Below are positions 54,203-63,512 of a stretch of 64,000 bases of DNA, piece by piece (positions within the stretch are counted from its first letter, which is position 1; every line of letters starts with the position of its first letter). Location: positions 620,001-684,000 of the forward strand of contig CP034120.1 of NCBI GenBank assembly GCA_003856375.1, read 5' to 3'. Source of the stretch: Glaciecola amylolytica. Its GTDB lineage: Bacteria > Bacteroidota > Bacteroidia > Flavobacteriales_D > Crocinitomicaceae. Below the pieces are notes generated by a model. It was not told where the DNA came from and did not search any database. It saw only the letters and a list, made by a program, of their open reading frames with translations. The translations under genes and the position numbers were made by a program.

Positions 54203-57082
54203 ATGCGACAACATTCCATTCTTGTTCTTCTGATTAGCATCTTTTGCCTTTCTTTTACAAGCTTTTCACAAACAGAACTCACCGGGAAGATTTCCGATAA
54301 ACAAACGTCTGAAATGCTCATGGATGTGCGGGTTGCTCTGCTTTCTGTTCCGGATTCAAGTGTGGTGAAGGTGGCAATGACGGACGAAGAAGGAAATTAC
54401 TGGCTGGCCGATCTGACTCCCGGGACATACATCTTGAAGGTGACTTCTCTGGAATATTCTGATCAGGTGAAAAGAATCGAACTCCCGGCTGGAAAAACGG
54501 TGATGGATTTTGTGATGAAAACTGATACGAAACTCATTGATGAGGTGACGGTGGAAGCCAAAGCGATTCGGGTGGAGCAAAAAGGAGATACGACACAATA
54601 CAATGCGGAAGCATATAAAACCAATCCGGATGCAACGGTGCAGGACCTCATCACTAAAATGCCGGGAATTACACTGGAAAACGGAGTTGTAAAGGCGCAA
54701 GGGGAACAGATTACGAAAGTCATGATCGACGGACAGGAATTTTTTGGAGATGATGCCAGTGCAGCATTGAAAAACCTGCCGGCTGAGATCGTATCGAAAA
54801 TTCAGGTTTACGATCAGGCGAGTGATCAGGCAAAGTTTACGGGAATTTCAGACGGAAACGAAGCGAAAGCATTGAATATTGTGACCAAGGCCGGGAAAAA
54901 TCAGGGACAATTCGGAAAGATTTATGCCGGATACGGAACTCCGAACGATTTGTATATGGCTGGAGCAAACATCAACTTTTTCAAAGGAACAAGACGAATT
55001 TCCCTGGTCGGAATGTCGAACAATGTGAACCAGCAAAATTTTTCTACGGATGATATTTTAGGTGTAACAGGTTCTTCAGCAAGTCAAAGCAGGGGCGGTC
55101 CGGGTGGAAGAGGCGGCTTTGGCGGTGGAGACAACGAAAATTACCTCGTTTCACAACAAAATGGAGTCAGTACGACACATGCAATCGGTTTGAACTATTC
55201 CGATAAATGGGGAAAGAATAAGAATACGAAAGTGACGGGAAGTTACTTCTTTAATGGGACGAAGACAGATAATTCACAGGTCACAAGCCGGAATTATGTG
55301 CTTTCTGCAACGGCAGGTCAGCATTACGACGAAGATTTTTCCGCTATAATGAAAAATGCCAATCACCGGTTGAATTTTAAGTTCGATATCGCTTTGGATT
55401 CGATGAACTCGTTGGTAATTACACCAAAATTGAGCTATCAGGGAAATGACCGCACACAAGGAACAGCCGGAACAACAGTCGACGGCCTTCAATCCCTGAT
55501 CAATACAATCGACAATAATACGTTCAGTAACAACAAAGGACTTACTGCAAGTAACAGCATTTTGTGGCGTCACCGTTTTGTGAAACCAAGACGAACGTTC
55601 TCTGCGAATTTGACCGGGACATACAACAACCGCATTGGTAACAGTGGTCAGGAATCGTACTCACATTATTACGATGAATTGGGAGCAGATTCTTTGGCTG
55701 CGATCAATCAACAAGCGGATAACCGTACGAATGGCTATGGAATCAGCGGACGTTTTTCGTATACGGAACCTTTGAGTAAAAACTGGTCGGGAGAATTAGT
55801 CTATTCACCGTCATACACCGTGAGCGATGCGGACAAGCGTACGTATGCCTATGATTCGCTTTCCGGAGCTTATTCGATGATGGATACGACACTTTCGAAC
55901 GTTTTCGATAATCAGACAATTATTCAGGAAGGAGGAGTGAATGCGCGTTTCCAAAAGAATAAAACCAGTTTTCAGCTGGGAATAAGCTACCAGAATTCCT
56001 TATTGCTGAATACACAGGAATTCCCGATTGACCGCGATGTGAGATTGGCTTTCAATTCGATCTTGCCGAATATGCGTTTCAGATATGAGTTTTCCAAAAC
56101 CAAGAACTTCATGATGAGTTACCGTGCCGGAACAAGAAACCCGACGATTGATCAGCTGCAGAATGTGATCGATAACTCCAATCCCTTGTCTTTGTCTTCC
56201 GGAAATCCTGATTTGAAGCAGCAATACAATCACCGTGTTTTCGGACGTTTCAATTCAACCAATGTTCAGAAAGCAACTAATTTCAATGTGTTTTTTGGTG
56301 GAGAAATGAACAGCAATTACATTTCCACCAGTACAGTCATTGCAACTTCAGATACGATTATTGATGGAAACATTACCTTGCAGCGTGGTGCTCAATACCG
56401 GAAGCCTGTCAATCTGAACGGAAGCTGGAATGCACGAACAACTGTTTCCTACGGACTTCCATTGACGAAATTGAAATTGAATCTGAATTTTTACGCAGGA
56501 GCAGCCTACACGGTTCTTCCAGGTTTGATCAACAATGTAGTAAACGAATCGAGAACATCCAACGCAAACGGAGGGATGACCATTTCAAGCAACATGAGTG
56601 AAAATATGGATTTCACGGTCGGATATACGCTCAACTATAATAACGTGGTGAACACAAAGCAAAATGTTGCCCGAAACGAATACTTCGTGCACAGCATGAG
56701 TGCGAGATTCAACTGGATCATCAAGGAACGTTTGGTCATTAACTCGAATTATTCCCTGAACGCCTATGCAGGTTTAGGTTCCGGATTTAACCAGACGATC
56801 ATGCTTTGGAACGGAGGAATCGGTTATAAATTACTGAAGCAAAAACAACTGGAATTGCGCGTTTCCGTATTCGATATCCTGAACAATAACAACAGCATTA
56901 CCCGAAACGTAACGGAATCCTACATCGAAGACGTGAAATCGAATGTATTGAACAGATACTATATGCTTACAGTGACGTACAATATCCGAAATTTCGGAAC
57001 AAAAGCTCCTGAAACGAAAGAAACGAAACAGCAAGATGGAGGATTCGGAGGCCCGCCATTTGGAGGTCCACCATCACATTAG
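54203..57082 (+). CDS. TonB-dependent-receptor-like outer-membrane barrel
   Basis: A 959-residue protein with a signal peptide (ending TSFSQ). A carboxypeptidase-regulatory-like domain (about 25-110, 'GKISDKQTSEMLMDVRVALL') and a plug-like region ('VQDLITKMPGITLENG', 'VMIDGQEFFGDD', about 140-190) follow. A large barrel occupies the rest. The plug hallmarks are those of the 'outer membrane beta-barrel family 3' TonB receptors. A Gly-rich loop lies near residue 300 (GGPGGRGGFGGG). The C-terminal tail 'GGFGGPPFGGPPSH' is unusual, as barrels normally end in an aromatic strand. The substrate is unknown; no SusD-like partner follows. Confidence 0.85.
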   Translation: MRQHSILVLLISIFCLSFTSFSQTELTGKISDKQTSEMLMDVRVALLSVPDSSVVKVAMTDEEGNYWLADLTPGTYILKVTSLEYSDQVKRIELPAGKTVMDFVMKTDTKLIDEVTVEAKAIRVEQKGDTTQYNAEAYKTNPDATVQDLITKMPGITLENGVVKAQGEQITKVMIDGQEFFGDDASAALKNLPAEIVSKIQVYDQASDQAKFTGISDGNEAKALNIVTKAGKNQGQFGKIYAGYGTPNDLYMAGANINFFKGTRRISLVGMSNNVNQQNFSTDDILGVTGSSASQSRGGPGGRGGFGGGDNENYLVSQQNGVSTTHAIGLNYSDKWGKNKNTKVTGSYFFNGTKTDNSQVTSRNYVLSATAGQHYDEDFSAIMKNANHRLNFKFDIALDSMNSLVITPKLSYQGNDRTQGTAGTTVDGLQSLINTIDNNTFSNNKGLTASNSILWRHRFVKPRRTFSANLTGTYNNRIGNSGQESYSHYYDELGADSLAAINQQADNRTNGYGISGRFSYTEPLSKNWSGELVYSPSYTVSDADKRTYAYDSLSGAYSMMDTTLSNVFDNQTIIQEGGVNARFQKNKTSFQLGISYQNSLLLNTQEFPIDRDVRLAFNSILPNMRFRYEFSKTKNFMMSYRAGTRNPTIDQLQNVIDNSNPLSLSSGNPDLKQQYNHRVFGRFNSTNVQKATNFNVFFGGEMNSNYISTSTVIATSDTIIDGNITLQRGAQYRKPVNLNGSWNARTTVSYGLPLTKLKLNLNFYAGAAYTVLPGLINNVVNESRTSNANGGMTISSNMSENMDFTVGYTLNYNNVVNTKQNVARNEYFVHSMSARFNWIIKERLVINSNYSLNAYAGLGSGFNQTIMLWNGGIGYKLLKQKQLELRVSVFDILNNNNSITRNVTESYIEDVKSNVLNRYYMLTVTYNIRNFGTKAPETKETKQQDGGFGGPPFGGPPSH

Positions 57083-57105
57083 AACATTTGGAGGTGAATG
57101 TTTTT

Positions 57106-57258
57106 CCTCCCCCTTTGTCCCCCTCCAAAGGGGGAAACCAAAGATTTTCCTTTTAAAGATTAAGCTTTTCTCCGATTATTTCAAACCGGTGATGTGTATT
57201 TGTCTTTTTGAAAGAGGATTTAAACCTCCCCCTTTGGAGGGGGAGAATGAGGGGGAGG
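57106..57258. repeat. 153-bp MITE-like element with C-rich inverted ends
   Basis: The left end (57106-57135) and the reverse complement of the right end (57225-57258) share CCTCCCCCT...TCCCCCTCCAAAGGGGGA apart from a few bases in the middle. Each end can itself fold (for example CTCCCCC with GGGGGAG, 57226-57245). About 90 bp of ordinary AT-rich sequence lie between. No target-site duplication was seen. It fills the gap between two convergent genes. Confidence 0.6.
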
Positions 57259-57294
57259 ACATGAAGAGAAAATCCCCTTTACATTTTCAATTCC

Positions 57295-58683
57295 CTAAAC
57301 CATTTTCTCCGGAATCACCCATGCATCAAACTCTTCTGCAGTCAGATAACCCAACTGGACAGCCATTTCTTTGAGAGTTGTTCCTTCTTTATGTGCTTTT
57401 TGAGCAATTTCAGCAGCTTTGTAATAACCGATCTTCGTGTTCAAAGCCGTTACGAGCATCAAACTATTGTCCAGGTGCTTTTTGATATTTGCAGTCAATG
57501 GTTCGATTCCAACAGCGCATTTGTCGTTGAAAGAAACACAGCCTTCGCCGATCAATCGTGCGGAATGAAGGAAGTTGTAGATCATTACGGGTTTGAAAAC
57601 GTTCAGTTCGAAATGTCCGTTTGAACCACCGATATTAATCGCTACATCATTTCCCATTACTTGTGCGGCGATCATGGTTAAAGCTTCACATTGTGTCGGA
57701 TTTACTTTCCCCGGCATAATAGAAGATCCCGGTTCGTTATCCGGAATGAAAATCTCACCGATTCCGCTTCGTGGACCGGACGACAACATACGAACATCAT
57801 TGGCAATTTTCATCAGGCTTACGGCAACAGTTTTCAAAGCACCGTGCGCTTCCACAATGGCATCATGAGCAGCCAAAGCTTCAAACTTATTTTCTGCGGT
57901 GATAAAAGGTAAACCGGTCAGATTTGCAATGTGCTTCGCTACGTTTTCGGAATATCCTGCAGGAGTATTGATTCCCGTTCCGACAGCCGTTCCACCCAAA
58001 GCCAGTTCGCTCAAATGTGCAAGTGTGTTTTTGATGGCTTTCAAACCGTGATTCAACTGACTTACATAACCGCTGATTTCCTGACCCAAGGTAAGTGGAG
58101 TAGCATCCATGAAGTGAGTTCTTCCGATTTTCACCACATGCATATAATCTTTACTTTTTTGAGCCAACGTATCGCGCAGTTTCTCAATTCCCGGAATCGT
58201 TGTTTCGATCAGAATTTTGTAAGCCGCAATGTGCATTGCAGTAGGGAAGGTGTCATTGGACGATTGCGATTTGTTCACATCGTCATTCGGATGCAATACT
58301 TTTTCTTTATCGGTCAAAGCGCCACCATTCAAAACATGGGCTCTGTAAGCGATTACTTCATTCACATTCATGTTGCTTTGAGTACCGCTTCCGGTTTGCC
58401 AAACCACCAACGGAAACTGGTCATCCAGCTTTCCTGCCAGAATTTCATCTGCTGCCTGTCCGATCAAATCCGATTTCTCCTGAGACAAAATTCCTGCATC
58501 GAGATTGGTCAATGCAGCAGCTTTCTTTAAATATGCAAAAGCCCGGATAATTTCCTTCGGCATTTTGTTAATGTCCTGTGCAATTTTGAAATTTTCAATA
58601 CTGCGCTCGGTTTGAGCACCCCAATAAGCATCCGCAGGCACTTTTACTTCGCCCATCGTATCCTTTTCAATTCTGTATTCCAT
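57295..58683 (-). CDS. fumC: Fumarate hydratase class II
   Basis: The ATG at 58683 gives the standard FumC N-terminus ([28 protein letters not shown], cut here to its motif). The protein has 462 residues. Signatures are 'GSGTQSNMN' (98-106), the catalytic His190 in [10 protein letters not shown], and the flexible loop '[13 protein letters not shown]' (319-331). This is an oxygen-stable homotetramer without iron-sulfur. It duplicates the reaction of the class I enzyme encoded at 49762-51369. No operon partners are seen. Confidence 0.95.
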   Translation of the reverse strand: MEYRIEKDTMGEVKVPADAYWGAQTERSIENFKIAQDINKMPKEIIRAFAYLKKAAALTNLDAGILSQEKSDLIGQAADEILAGKLDDQFPLVVWQTGSGTQSNMNVNEVIAYRAHVLNGGALTDKEKVLHPNDDVNKSQSSNDTFPTAMHIAAYKILIETTIPGIEKLRDTLAQKSKDYMHVVKIGRTHFMDATPLTLGQEISGYVSQLNHGLKAIKNTLAHLSELALGGTAVGTGINTPAGYSENVAKHIANLTGLPFITAENKFEALAAHDAIVEAHGALKTVAVSLMKIANDVRMLSSGPRSGIGEIFIPDNEPGSSIMPGKVNPTQCEALTMIAAQVMGNDVAINIGGSNGHFELNVFKPVMIYNFLHSARLIGEGCVSFNDKCAVGIEPLTANIKKHLDNSLMLVTALNTKIGYYKAAEIAQKAHKEGTTLKEMAVQLGYLTAEEFDAWVIPEKMV

Positions 58684-58921
58684 GATTTTGGTTTTGAGAA
58701 TAAAATTATAAAGCACAAGTTAGTTATTTCTCCCCTGTTTGAGTGAATTTCAGACGGAATATCCCTTGAAGGTAGTATGATCTTCTTGTTTCTAGTGTGG
58801 ATTTTCGCAAAAAAAGACAGATAGATATGTGTCTATCGGCCCAGTGGCAATGCTACTTTTACTCAATAACATAAGTTCCTGAAATTATCTCCTATCCATT
58901 GTCTGAGGATTGATCCACAAC

Positions 58922-58949
58922 AAAAAACGGGAAGCCTCTCAACTTCCCG
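58922..58949 (-). terminator. Terminator of the PNGase F-like T9SS gene
   Basis: CGGGAAG (58928-58934) pairs with CTTCCCG (58943-58949). On the reverse strand the stem is followed by six T. It lies about 24 nt past the stop at 58973. Confidence 0.8.
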
Positions 58950-58972
58950 CTAACTACTAATGAACATAAAAA

Positions 58973-60304
58973 TTACTGCTTTATGAAGCGCTGTCTACTC
59001 ATCATTCCATCCGTAAAACGAACCTGAATGAAGTAAATTCCTGTATCGATACCGGTAAGGTTCACCGGATTTGTAAGTTCACTTTTAACCGTTTTTCCTG
59101 AAGCATCCAATAACTCGAAAGATTGCATTTCTCTGTCCGATTGAACATTCAATACATTGGTTGCAGGATTCGGGAATAAATTGATCACGGATTTATTCAA
59201 TTCTTCAATCGACAAAACTTCTGTGTTGCTTCCCTGTAGGTACAATGAAAGCGGGAAGTTTCCGTTTTGATCTACGAATTGTGCTGCCGGTACGGAAATC
59301 TTGAAAGAATGACTTCCAGCAGCTAAAGTTCCAAGACTGATTTCGCGGATTGGAATGACGTCACCCGGACACCAGTTATTCCAGCTTGTCCACCAGGATG
59401 CAGACTGAGCAGATGGACCGTAAATTCCGTTTCCTTGTGTGTTGAACTGACGATAAGGCTCACATGATTTTCCTCCCGGAGTGTAGCTTAAAACCTGACT
59501 TCCGTTGAAACTAACGTTATGTACTCTTCTCACATATTCTTCTCCTCCGTTATTTGCTCCGTGATTTGAAGTAATCAAATAAAGTTTTGCATCGTAAACC
59601 GTTTGAGCAGTTGTGAAATTGATAGTTTTCACTGTCGTACCAATTGCATCTGTAGCATTTGCCTGATAATTATTGAAATCTGCCTTGAATGAAAGAGCCT
59701 TCAGGTAAGTTTCAGGATCAAAACCTGCATTCGGACCATTGGAAACAAAATCCACTTTTCCTTTAAACACGTCATTTCTTCCGGAACAACCAGAAACTTG
59801 TGTGTTTGCAGCATATGGCACTCCAAAAACTTCCAGTTCCAACCAAAAATCGAAGTTTCCGGCAATATCACTTGATTTAAGAATCTTAGCGATGTTGTTT
59901 ACTTCAAACGAATAAGGAACAGAAGTCGGCTGTACGTTTTTGTTCATGAATGGAGTGATAAAACGCCCGATTTCAATGCGTGAAGCAGTAGCCGGGTCGT
60001 AGGTTGTACTTCCCTGAGGAACCAATGCCAGGCTCACATTTCCGATCCGGTCATAATTGTCGCACAACGCCGAAATCGTAATGTTTACTGTTAATTCATT
60101 TCCGATTGCAGCTAAATCCTGCGTGCTTAGTTTTTTCGTCACCAAATCATTACGAAAACGAATAACACCTGCTGGTGTCGGGTCGCTCACAACACCTGCG
60201 TAACCATCAAAAAACACCACATCAGTCATAATGTTAGTTGTTGTTTGAGCAATGACGCCAAGCGAGAAAGATATGGCTAGCAAAGAGCCTATTATTTTTT
60301 TCAT
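58973..60304 (-). CDS. T9SS type A cargo with peptide-N-glycosidase F-like region
   Basis: From the ATG at 60304 (MKKIIGSLLAISFSLGVIAQ; an ATG 6 nt upstream is possible) the protein has 443 residues. Residues about 30-340 resemble PNGase F: near 240-320 lies 'SNHGANNGGEEYVRRVHNVSFNG', then Cys, Trp and 'WNNWCPGDVIPIREI', followed by 'AGSHSFKISV'. These recall the C-terminal jelly roll of PNGase F with its conserved NWCPG. The last 85 residues are a type A sorting domain ('INLFPNPATNVLNV', 'TGIYFIQVRF'). It may remove N-glycans from glycoproteins outside the cell; activity is inferred. Confidence 0.75.
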   Translation of the reverse strand: MKKIIGSLLAISFSLGVIAQTTTNIMTDVVFFDGYAGVVSDPTPAGVIRFRNDLVTKKLSTQDLAAIGNELTVNITISALCDNYDRIGNVSLALVPQGSTTYDPATASRIEIGRFITPFMNKNVQPTSVPYSFEVNNIAKILKSSDIAGNFDFWLELEVFGVPYAANTQVSGCSGRNDVFKGKVDFVSNGPNAGFDPETYLKALSFKADFNNYQANATDAIGTTVKTINFTTAQTVYDAKLYLITSNHGANNGGEEYVRRVHNVSFNGSQVLSYTPGGKSCEPYRQFNTQGNGIYGPSAQSASWWTSWNNWCPGDVIPIREISLGTLAAGSHSFKISVPAAQFVDQNGNFPLSLYLQGSNTEVLSIEELNKSVINLFPNPATNVLNVQSDREMQSFELLDASGKTVKSELTNPVNLTGIDTGIYFIQVRFTDGMMSRQRFIKQ

Positions 60305-60310
60305 AATCAC

Positions 60311-60628
60311 GAGTTTATCTGATTTCCAAAATTAGAAGGATACTTCCTTCAAAATCGGTTTTCTCATCGGGCAGAAAAGAAGCGTGCTGTTTTGGGACAC
60401 CAGCTTTTATATAAAGGCTTGAGTAATTAAGTCAATGTTAATCAACTGTTTGCTTAAGGTGAGGTGATTTGTCAAACTTCTGAGTACTAGTTGGCTTGTC
60501 TTGGATTTGTCGCTTATTTGTCCCGTTTTGAACATTCCTGAAACAGGCTTTTTTGCCCCACTGTTGATTTGATCGCTTCATTTTCTTCCAAAAATCCAAA
60601 ATTCTCCGGACAACGTATTTCCTGTATC
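60311..60628. other. 318-bp intergenic region between divergent genes
   Basis: Holds a reverse-strand -10 element, TAATTTTG at 60327-60334, 23 nt before the start at 60304. AT-rich sequence without a gene fills the rest. An in-frame ATG at 60569 upstream of the LpxR-like gene is not favoured because it would put 20 hydrophilic residues before the signal peptide. Confidence 0.55.
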
Positions 60629-61534
60629 ATGCGGATAGTACTAATCGGTTTCATATTGCTTTTGAATGTTGTTGCTCTTGGTCAGGATAGTCTCAGATAC
60701 AAGGAAGCCTATTCGATCCGTTATGAGAACGATTTGTTTGCCGGAACGGATCGTTATTATACTCAGGGAATTTTCCTGCAATACGATCATTTGGAGATTA
60801 ACCTGAAATGGCTGAATAAATTCTTCTTCCGGGTTCCGAATATTCAGCGGAGTTTACAAACCGGGGTTGCACAGAAAGTATACACGCCGTCTTCCATTAC
60901 TTCAGACACCTTGCTTTTGGGCGACAGACCTTATGCTGCAACTTACGGTTATACCGCTAAATTCAGTTCGAAAAGTAAATCAAAGAACTACATTTTAAGC
61001 TGGAGCTTGAATACCGGATGGATAGGAAAACCGGCTTTCGGAAAAGAAACTCAAACGGCTATTCACCGCTGGACGAACAACAATAAACCTTTGGGTTGGC
61101 AATATCAATTGAATACGGCATTAAGCATCCACATGAGTTTTGGATTTACAAAAGTCTGGTTCACCAAAACCAACTGGCTGCGGGTAGAAGGAACCAATGT
61201 CACAACTATTGGAACTTTGCACAATGAAACCCGCGTATCAGGAATCTTGAAAGTGGGATATATTTCTAATAATAAGAACTATTTTGTTTACTATAATCCG
61301 GAAGCCCGTGCGGTGCTTTATGACGGAACTTTGCAGGGAGCTGTTTTTGCAAAACCAAGTGAAGCGGGTATTTCGGGGAAAGAGATCAATCATCTGGTTT
61401 CTGAACAAGAGCTGGGTTTTATCATGTTACAAGGTCATTTTTCCTTCTCGGTTTACGGTCATTTTCAATCCGGATTGTTCCGGAATGCGAAAAATCATGC
61501 CTGGGGCGGAATGGGTGTTGGCTATTATTTTTAG
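60629..61534 (+). CDS. LpxR-like lipid A deacylase (DUF2219) outer-membrane protein
   Basis: The start at 60629 gives a signal peptide (MRIVLIGFILLLNVVALGQ). The 301-residue protein has the LpxR/DUF2219 pattern: 'RYENDLFAGTDRYYTQGIFL', 'AQKVYTPSS', 'DRPYAATYGY', 'ETQTAIHRW' and 'GWQYQLNTALS', ending with an outer-membrane 'GVGYYF'. LpxR removes a 3'-acyloxyacyl chain from lipid A. The segments with the known site residues (Asn in EN, Asp/Arg in TDR) are present, so activity is plausible. A dispersed hairpin follows the stop. Confidence 0.75.
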   Translation: MRIVLIGFILLLNVVALGQDSLRYKEAYSIRYENDLFAGTDRYYTQGIFLQYDHLEINLKWLNKFFFRVPNIQRSLQTGVAQKVYTPSSITSDTLLLGDRPYAATYGYTAKFSSKSKSKNYILSWSLNTGWIGKPAFGKETQTAIHRWTNNNKPLGWQYQLNTALSIHMSFGFTKVWFTKTNWLRVEGTNVTTIGTLHNETRVSGILKVGYISNNKNYFVYYNPEARAVLYDGTLQGAVFAKPSEAGISGKEINHLVSEQELGFIMLQGHFSFSVYGHFQSGLFRNAKNHAWGGMGVGYYF

Positions 61535-61537
61535 TCA

Positions 61538-61567
61538 AGTCGGGATGGAAAGTTTTTCACCCCGACT
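61538..61567. terminator. Hairpin family P, copy 2 (degenerate) between convergent genes
   Basis: AGTCGGGATGGAAAG pairs with TTTTTCACCCCGACT, with one mismatch and a G-T pair. The right arm is identical to that of the 44849 palindrome. It fills the gap between the stop codons at 61534 and 61585 and may stop transcription from both sides. Confidence 0.65.
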
Positions 61568-61584
61568 GAACCAGAATGATTTGA

Positions 61585-62937
61585 TTATGGATTGACAATT
61601 AAATACGTGCTCACTATCCGGAATCCGATAGTTGGTTTTGCGTCAATGACTCCGGAATAAGGATCGGGTGCATAAATCTGAACTTCGTCCTTGTCACTTT
61701 TCCAGCTTCCGCCCGCAGTTCCCGGATCTTTCCTGTTCATTCCTTCGTAAACCATCTCGGCCACATTTCCACTCATGTTGTATAATCCGTACATATTTGG
61801 AAAATAGGATTTTGAAGGAGAAGTGATATCATATCCCGAAGTTTTGAAGATTGTTTCTGTGCTCTCCGTTGTGTCTCGGGCATAATTTGCTAAAATCAAG
61901 CCTGCTGAGTTGCGTAAATAAGGTCCTCCCCACGGATAAGGCAGCATTTTTCCTTCATAACTCGCTGCTTTTACCCATTCAGCCCGGATGGGCAATCTCA
62001 CATCGTTGTAATTCCCTTCTTTTTTCTCTCCCACAAATTTCCGGAGTTCTTCCGAAAGCCATCTGCAATACAATTCGGCGCCTTCTCGTGAAACATTGAC
62101 TACCGGAAATTCATTGTATGCTTTATGAGAAAAGTAATGTTCTGAAAAAGGGCTTAATTCCCCATTGTTTAGACTATTCCATTGTGCCTGATCCGGTTTT
62201 GCTTTCAGGAATTCAGCTTTTCGGTCCTGGATTAACAAATCGAAGAGGAAAGTACGATATTCAAAGTTCGTCACTTCCGTTGTTCCCATGTAAAATGCCT
62301 GAGCAGAAACCATTTTTCCGTTGTAATCGAAACTTCCGCTGGGAATGTAAGCATAGTCATCCTTGTCGTGCTTTTGAAGCGCTTTCAGCATACTTCTCTT
62401 CTTTTTCTTCGTAAGGGAAATTTCTGCTTCGGTCAGCTTCGGAAATTGATAGGGTTCTTCAAAAGCGGGCCTGTAGACCTTTTGGTGATCTTTCTGCGGT
62501 GTCTGAAATGCGATTTTCGGATTGGTTTCATTAAAATCTTCATTCTGCCCCGGCTCTGCCTCTGAGTTTTCCGACACTTGTTCTTGAAACGGTTTGTTTT
62601 GCTGTTCGTGATTGAGTGAAACAGAAGCTGTACGTTGCTTTGGGTTTGCTTGTGCTTTATTGGTAAGAGGTGTTTTTCGATCTGCTTTTTCGATATCCGG
62701 ATTTTTGGTCTCGTTTTTCGAAGCTGCTAAAATAAAAAGTATTGAAAGGGCTAAAGTTCCTACAGTTGTCATCATGATCATCCATTTTTTAGTGAATACT
62801 TGCTTTTTAGGAAACTGATTCACCTCAGGAGTATGGATGGATTCGATAAAACGCTCTTTGGTCTGTCCGAACGATTGTACCGTTTGGTCTTCTTTGGCCA
62901 GTTGGAAGAGTTGTTCCAGTTGTTGTTGCTTATCCAT
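61585..62937 (-). CDS. Membrane protein with FGE/sulfatase-modifying-like domain, candidate anti-sigma
   Basis: A 450-residue protein in three parts: a 50-residue cytoplasmic N-terminus (QQLEQLFQLAKEDQTVQSF), one membrane helix (about 52-72), a charged linker (73-175), and an extracytoplasmic formylglycine-generating-enzyme-like domain (about 195-450; 'DYAYIPSGSFDYNG', 'YLYNMSGNVAEMV'-type segments and a final 'GFRIVST'). The active-site cysteine region of true FGE reads GGSW, without the Cys, as in GldK/GldJ-type paralogs. It overlaps the ECF sigma gene by 8 nt. The topology is that of an anti-sigma factor with an unusual sensor. Confidence 0.75.
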   Translation of the reverse strand: MDKQQQLEQLFQLAKEDQTVQSFGQTKERFIESIHTPEVNQFPKKQVFTKKWMIMMTTVGTLALSILFILAASKNETKNPDIEKADRKTPLTNKAQANPKQRTASVSLNHEQQNKPFQEQVSENSEAEPGQNEDFNETNPKIAFQTPQKDHQKVYRPAFEEPYQFPKLTEAEISLTKKKKRSMLKALQKHDKDDYAYIPSGSFDYNGKMVSAQAFYMGTTEVTNFEYRTFLFDLLIQDRKAEFLKAKPDQAQWNSLNNGELSPFSEHYFSHKAYNEFPVVNVSREGAELYCRWLSEELRKFVGEKKEGNYNDVRLPIRAEWVKAASYEGKMLPYPWGGPYLRNSAGLILANYARDTTESTETIFKTSGYDITSPSKSYFPNMYGLYNMSGNVAEMVYEGMNRKDPGTAGGSWKSDKDEVQIYAPDPYSGVIDAKPTIGFRIVSTYLIVNP

Positions 62938-63451
62938 GGCTTGCTGCTGTTTTTAAAGAAGATTCATAGGTGAGAATACCCATGAGTTTTTCACGGCCTC
63001 TTTTCAGACGTTGTTTCACGGCCGATTCGGAAGCATTTTGAATCACGGTAATCTCCTGAATACTGAAACCGGTAATCTCGAACAGAATGATACATTCCCG
63101 CTGTTCTTCGGAAAGTTGTGCCAAAGCTTCGTAGAGATAGTGAATATCTGCATGAGCCTGTGGATTGGCATTCCGATCCCAAATGTCTAAATGAGAATTT
63201 CCTTCCGGAATCCGGTTTTCGCGCTTCTTTTGGTGATAATTTCCTAAAACACGCACACAAATGCTAAACAAAAAAGAAAGAAAAGCTTCTTTGGATCTCA
63301 ATGAATCGAACTTTTCGTAGGCCACTACAAGGCTGTCGTTCATCAAATCCCTGAAATCCATTTCGCCGTAAACCCGCGCTCTGCAGAAGCGCTCGAACCG
63401 TTCATGAACCGGCTCGTAGAGTGTGAGAAATGCTTCTTGTTTTTCCTTCAT
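62930..63451 (-). CDS. ECF RNA polymerase sigma factor
   Basis: A 173-residue sigma-70 family protein with region 2 (about 10-75, 'FRDLMNDSLVVAYEKFDSL', 'FLFSICVRVLGNYHQKK') and region 4 (about 100-160, 'LSEEQRECIILFEITGFSIQEITVIQNASESAVKQRLKRGREKL'). Regions 1 and 3 are absent, as in ECF sigma factors. It is transcribed with, and overlaps, the FGE-domain membrane protein, whose N-terminus probably holds it inactive at the membrane. Target genes are unknown. Confidence 0.9.
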   Translation of the reverse strand: MKEKQEAFLTLYEPVHERFERFCRARVYGEMDFRDLMNDSLVVAYEKFDSLRSKEAFLSFLFSICVRVLGNYHQKKRENRIPEGNSHLDIWDRNANPQAHADIHYLYEALAQLSEEQRECIILFEITGFSIQEITVIQNASESAVKQRLKRGREKLMGILTYESSLKTAASHG

Positions 63452-63512
63452 TCCTGTTAAATCACATACGTGTTACAACTGTATGTTTGACAAAAGTGAA
63501 AAAAGTTACATT

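Noticed and set aside
57036-57374. 112-codon forward frame
   Set aside because: It reads through the end of the barrel gene, the MITE-like repeat and the opposite strand of fumC.
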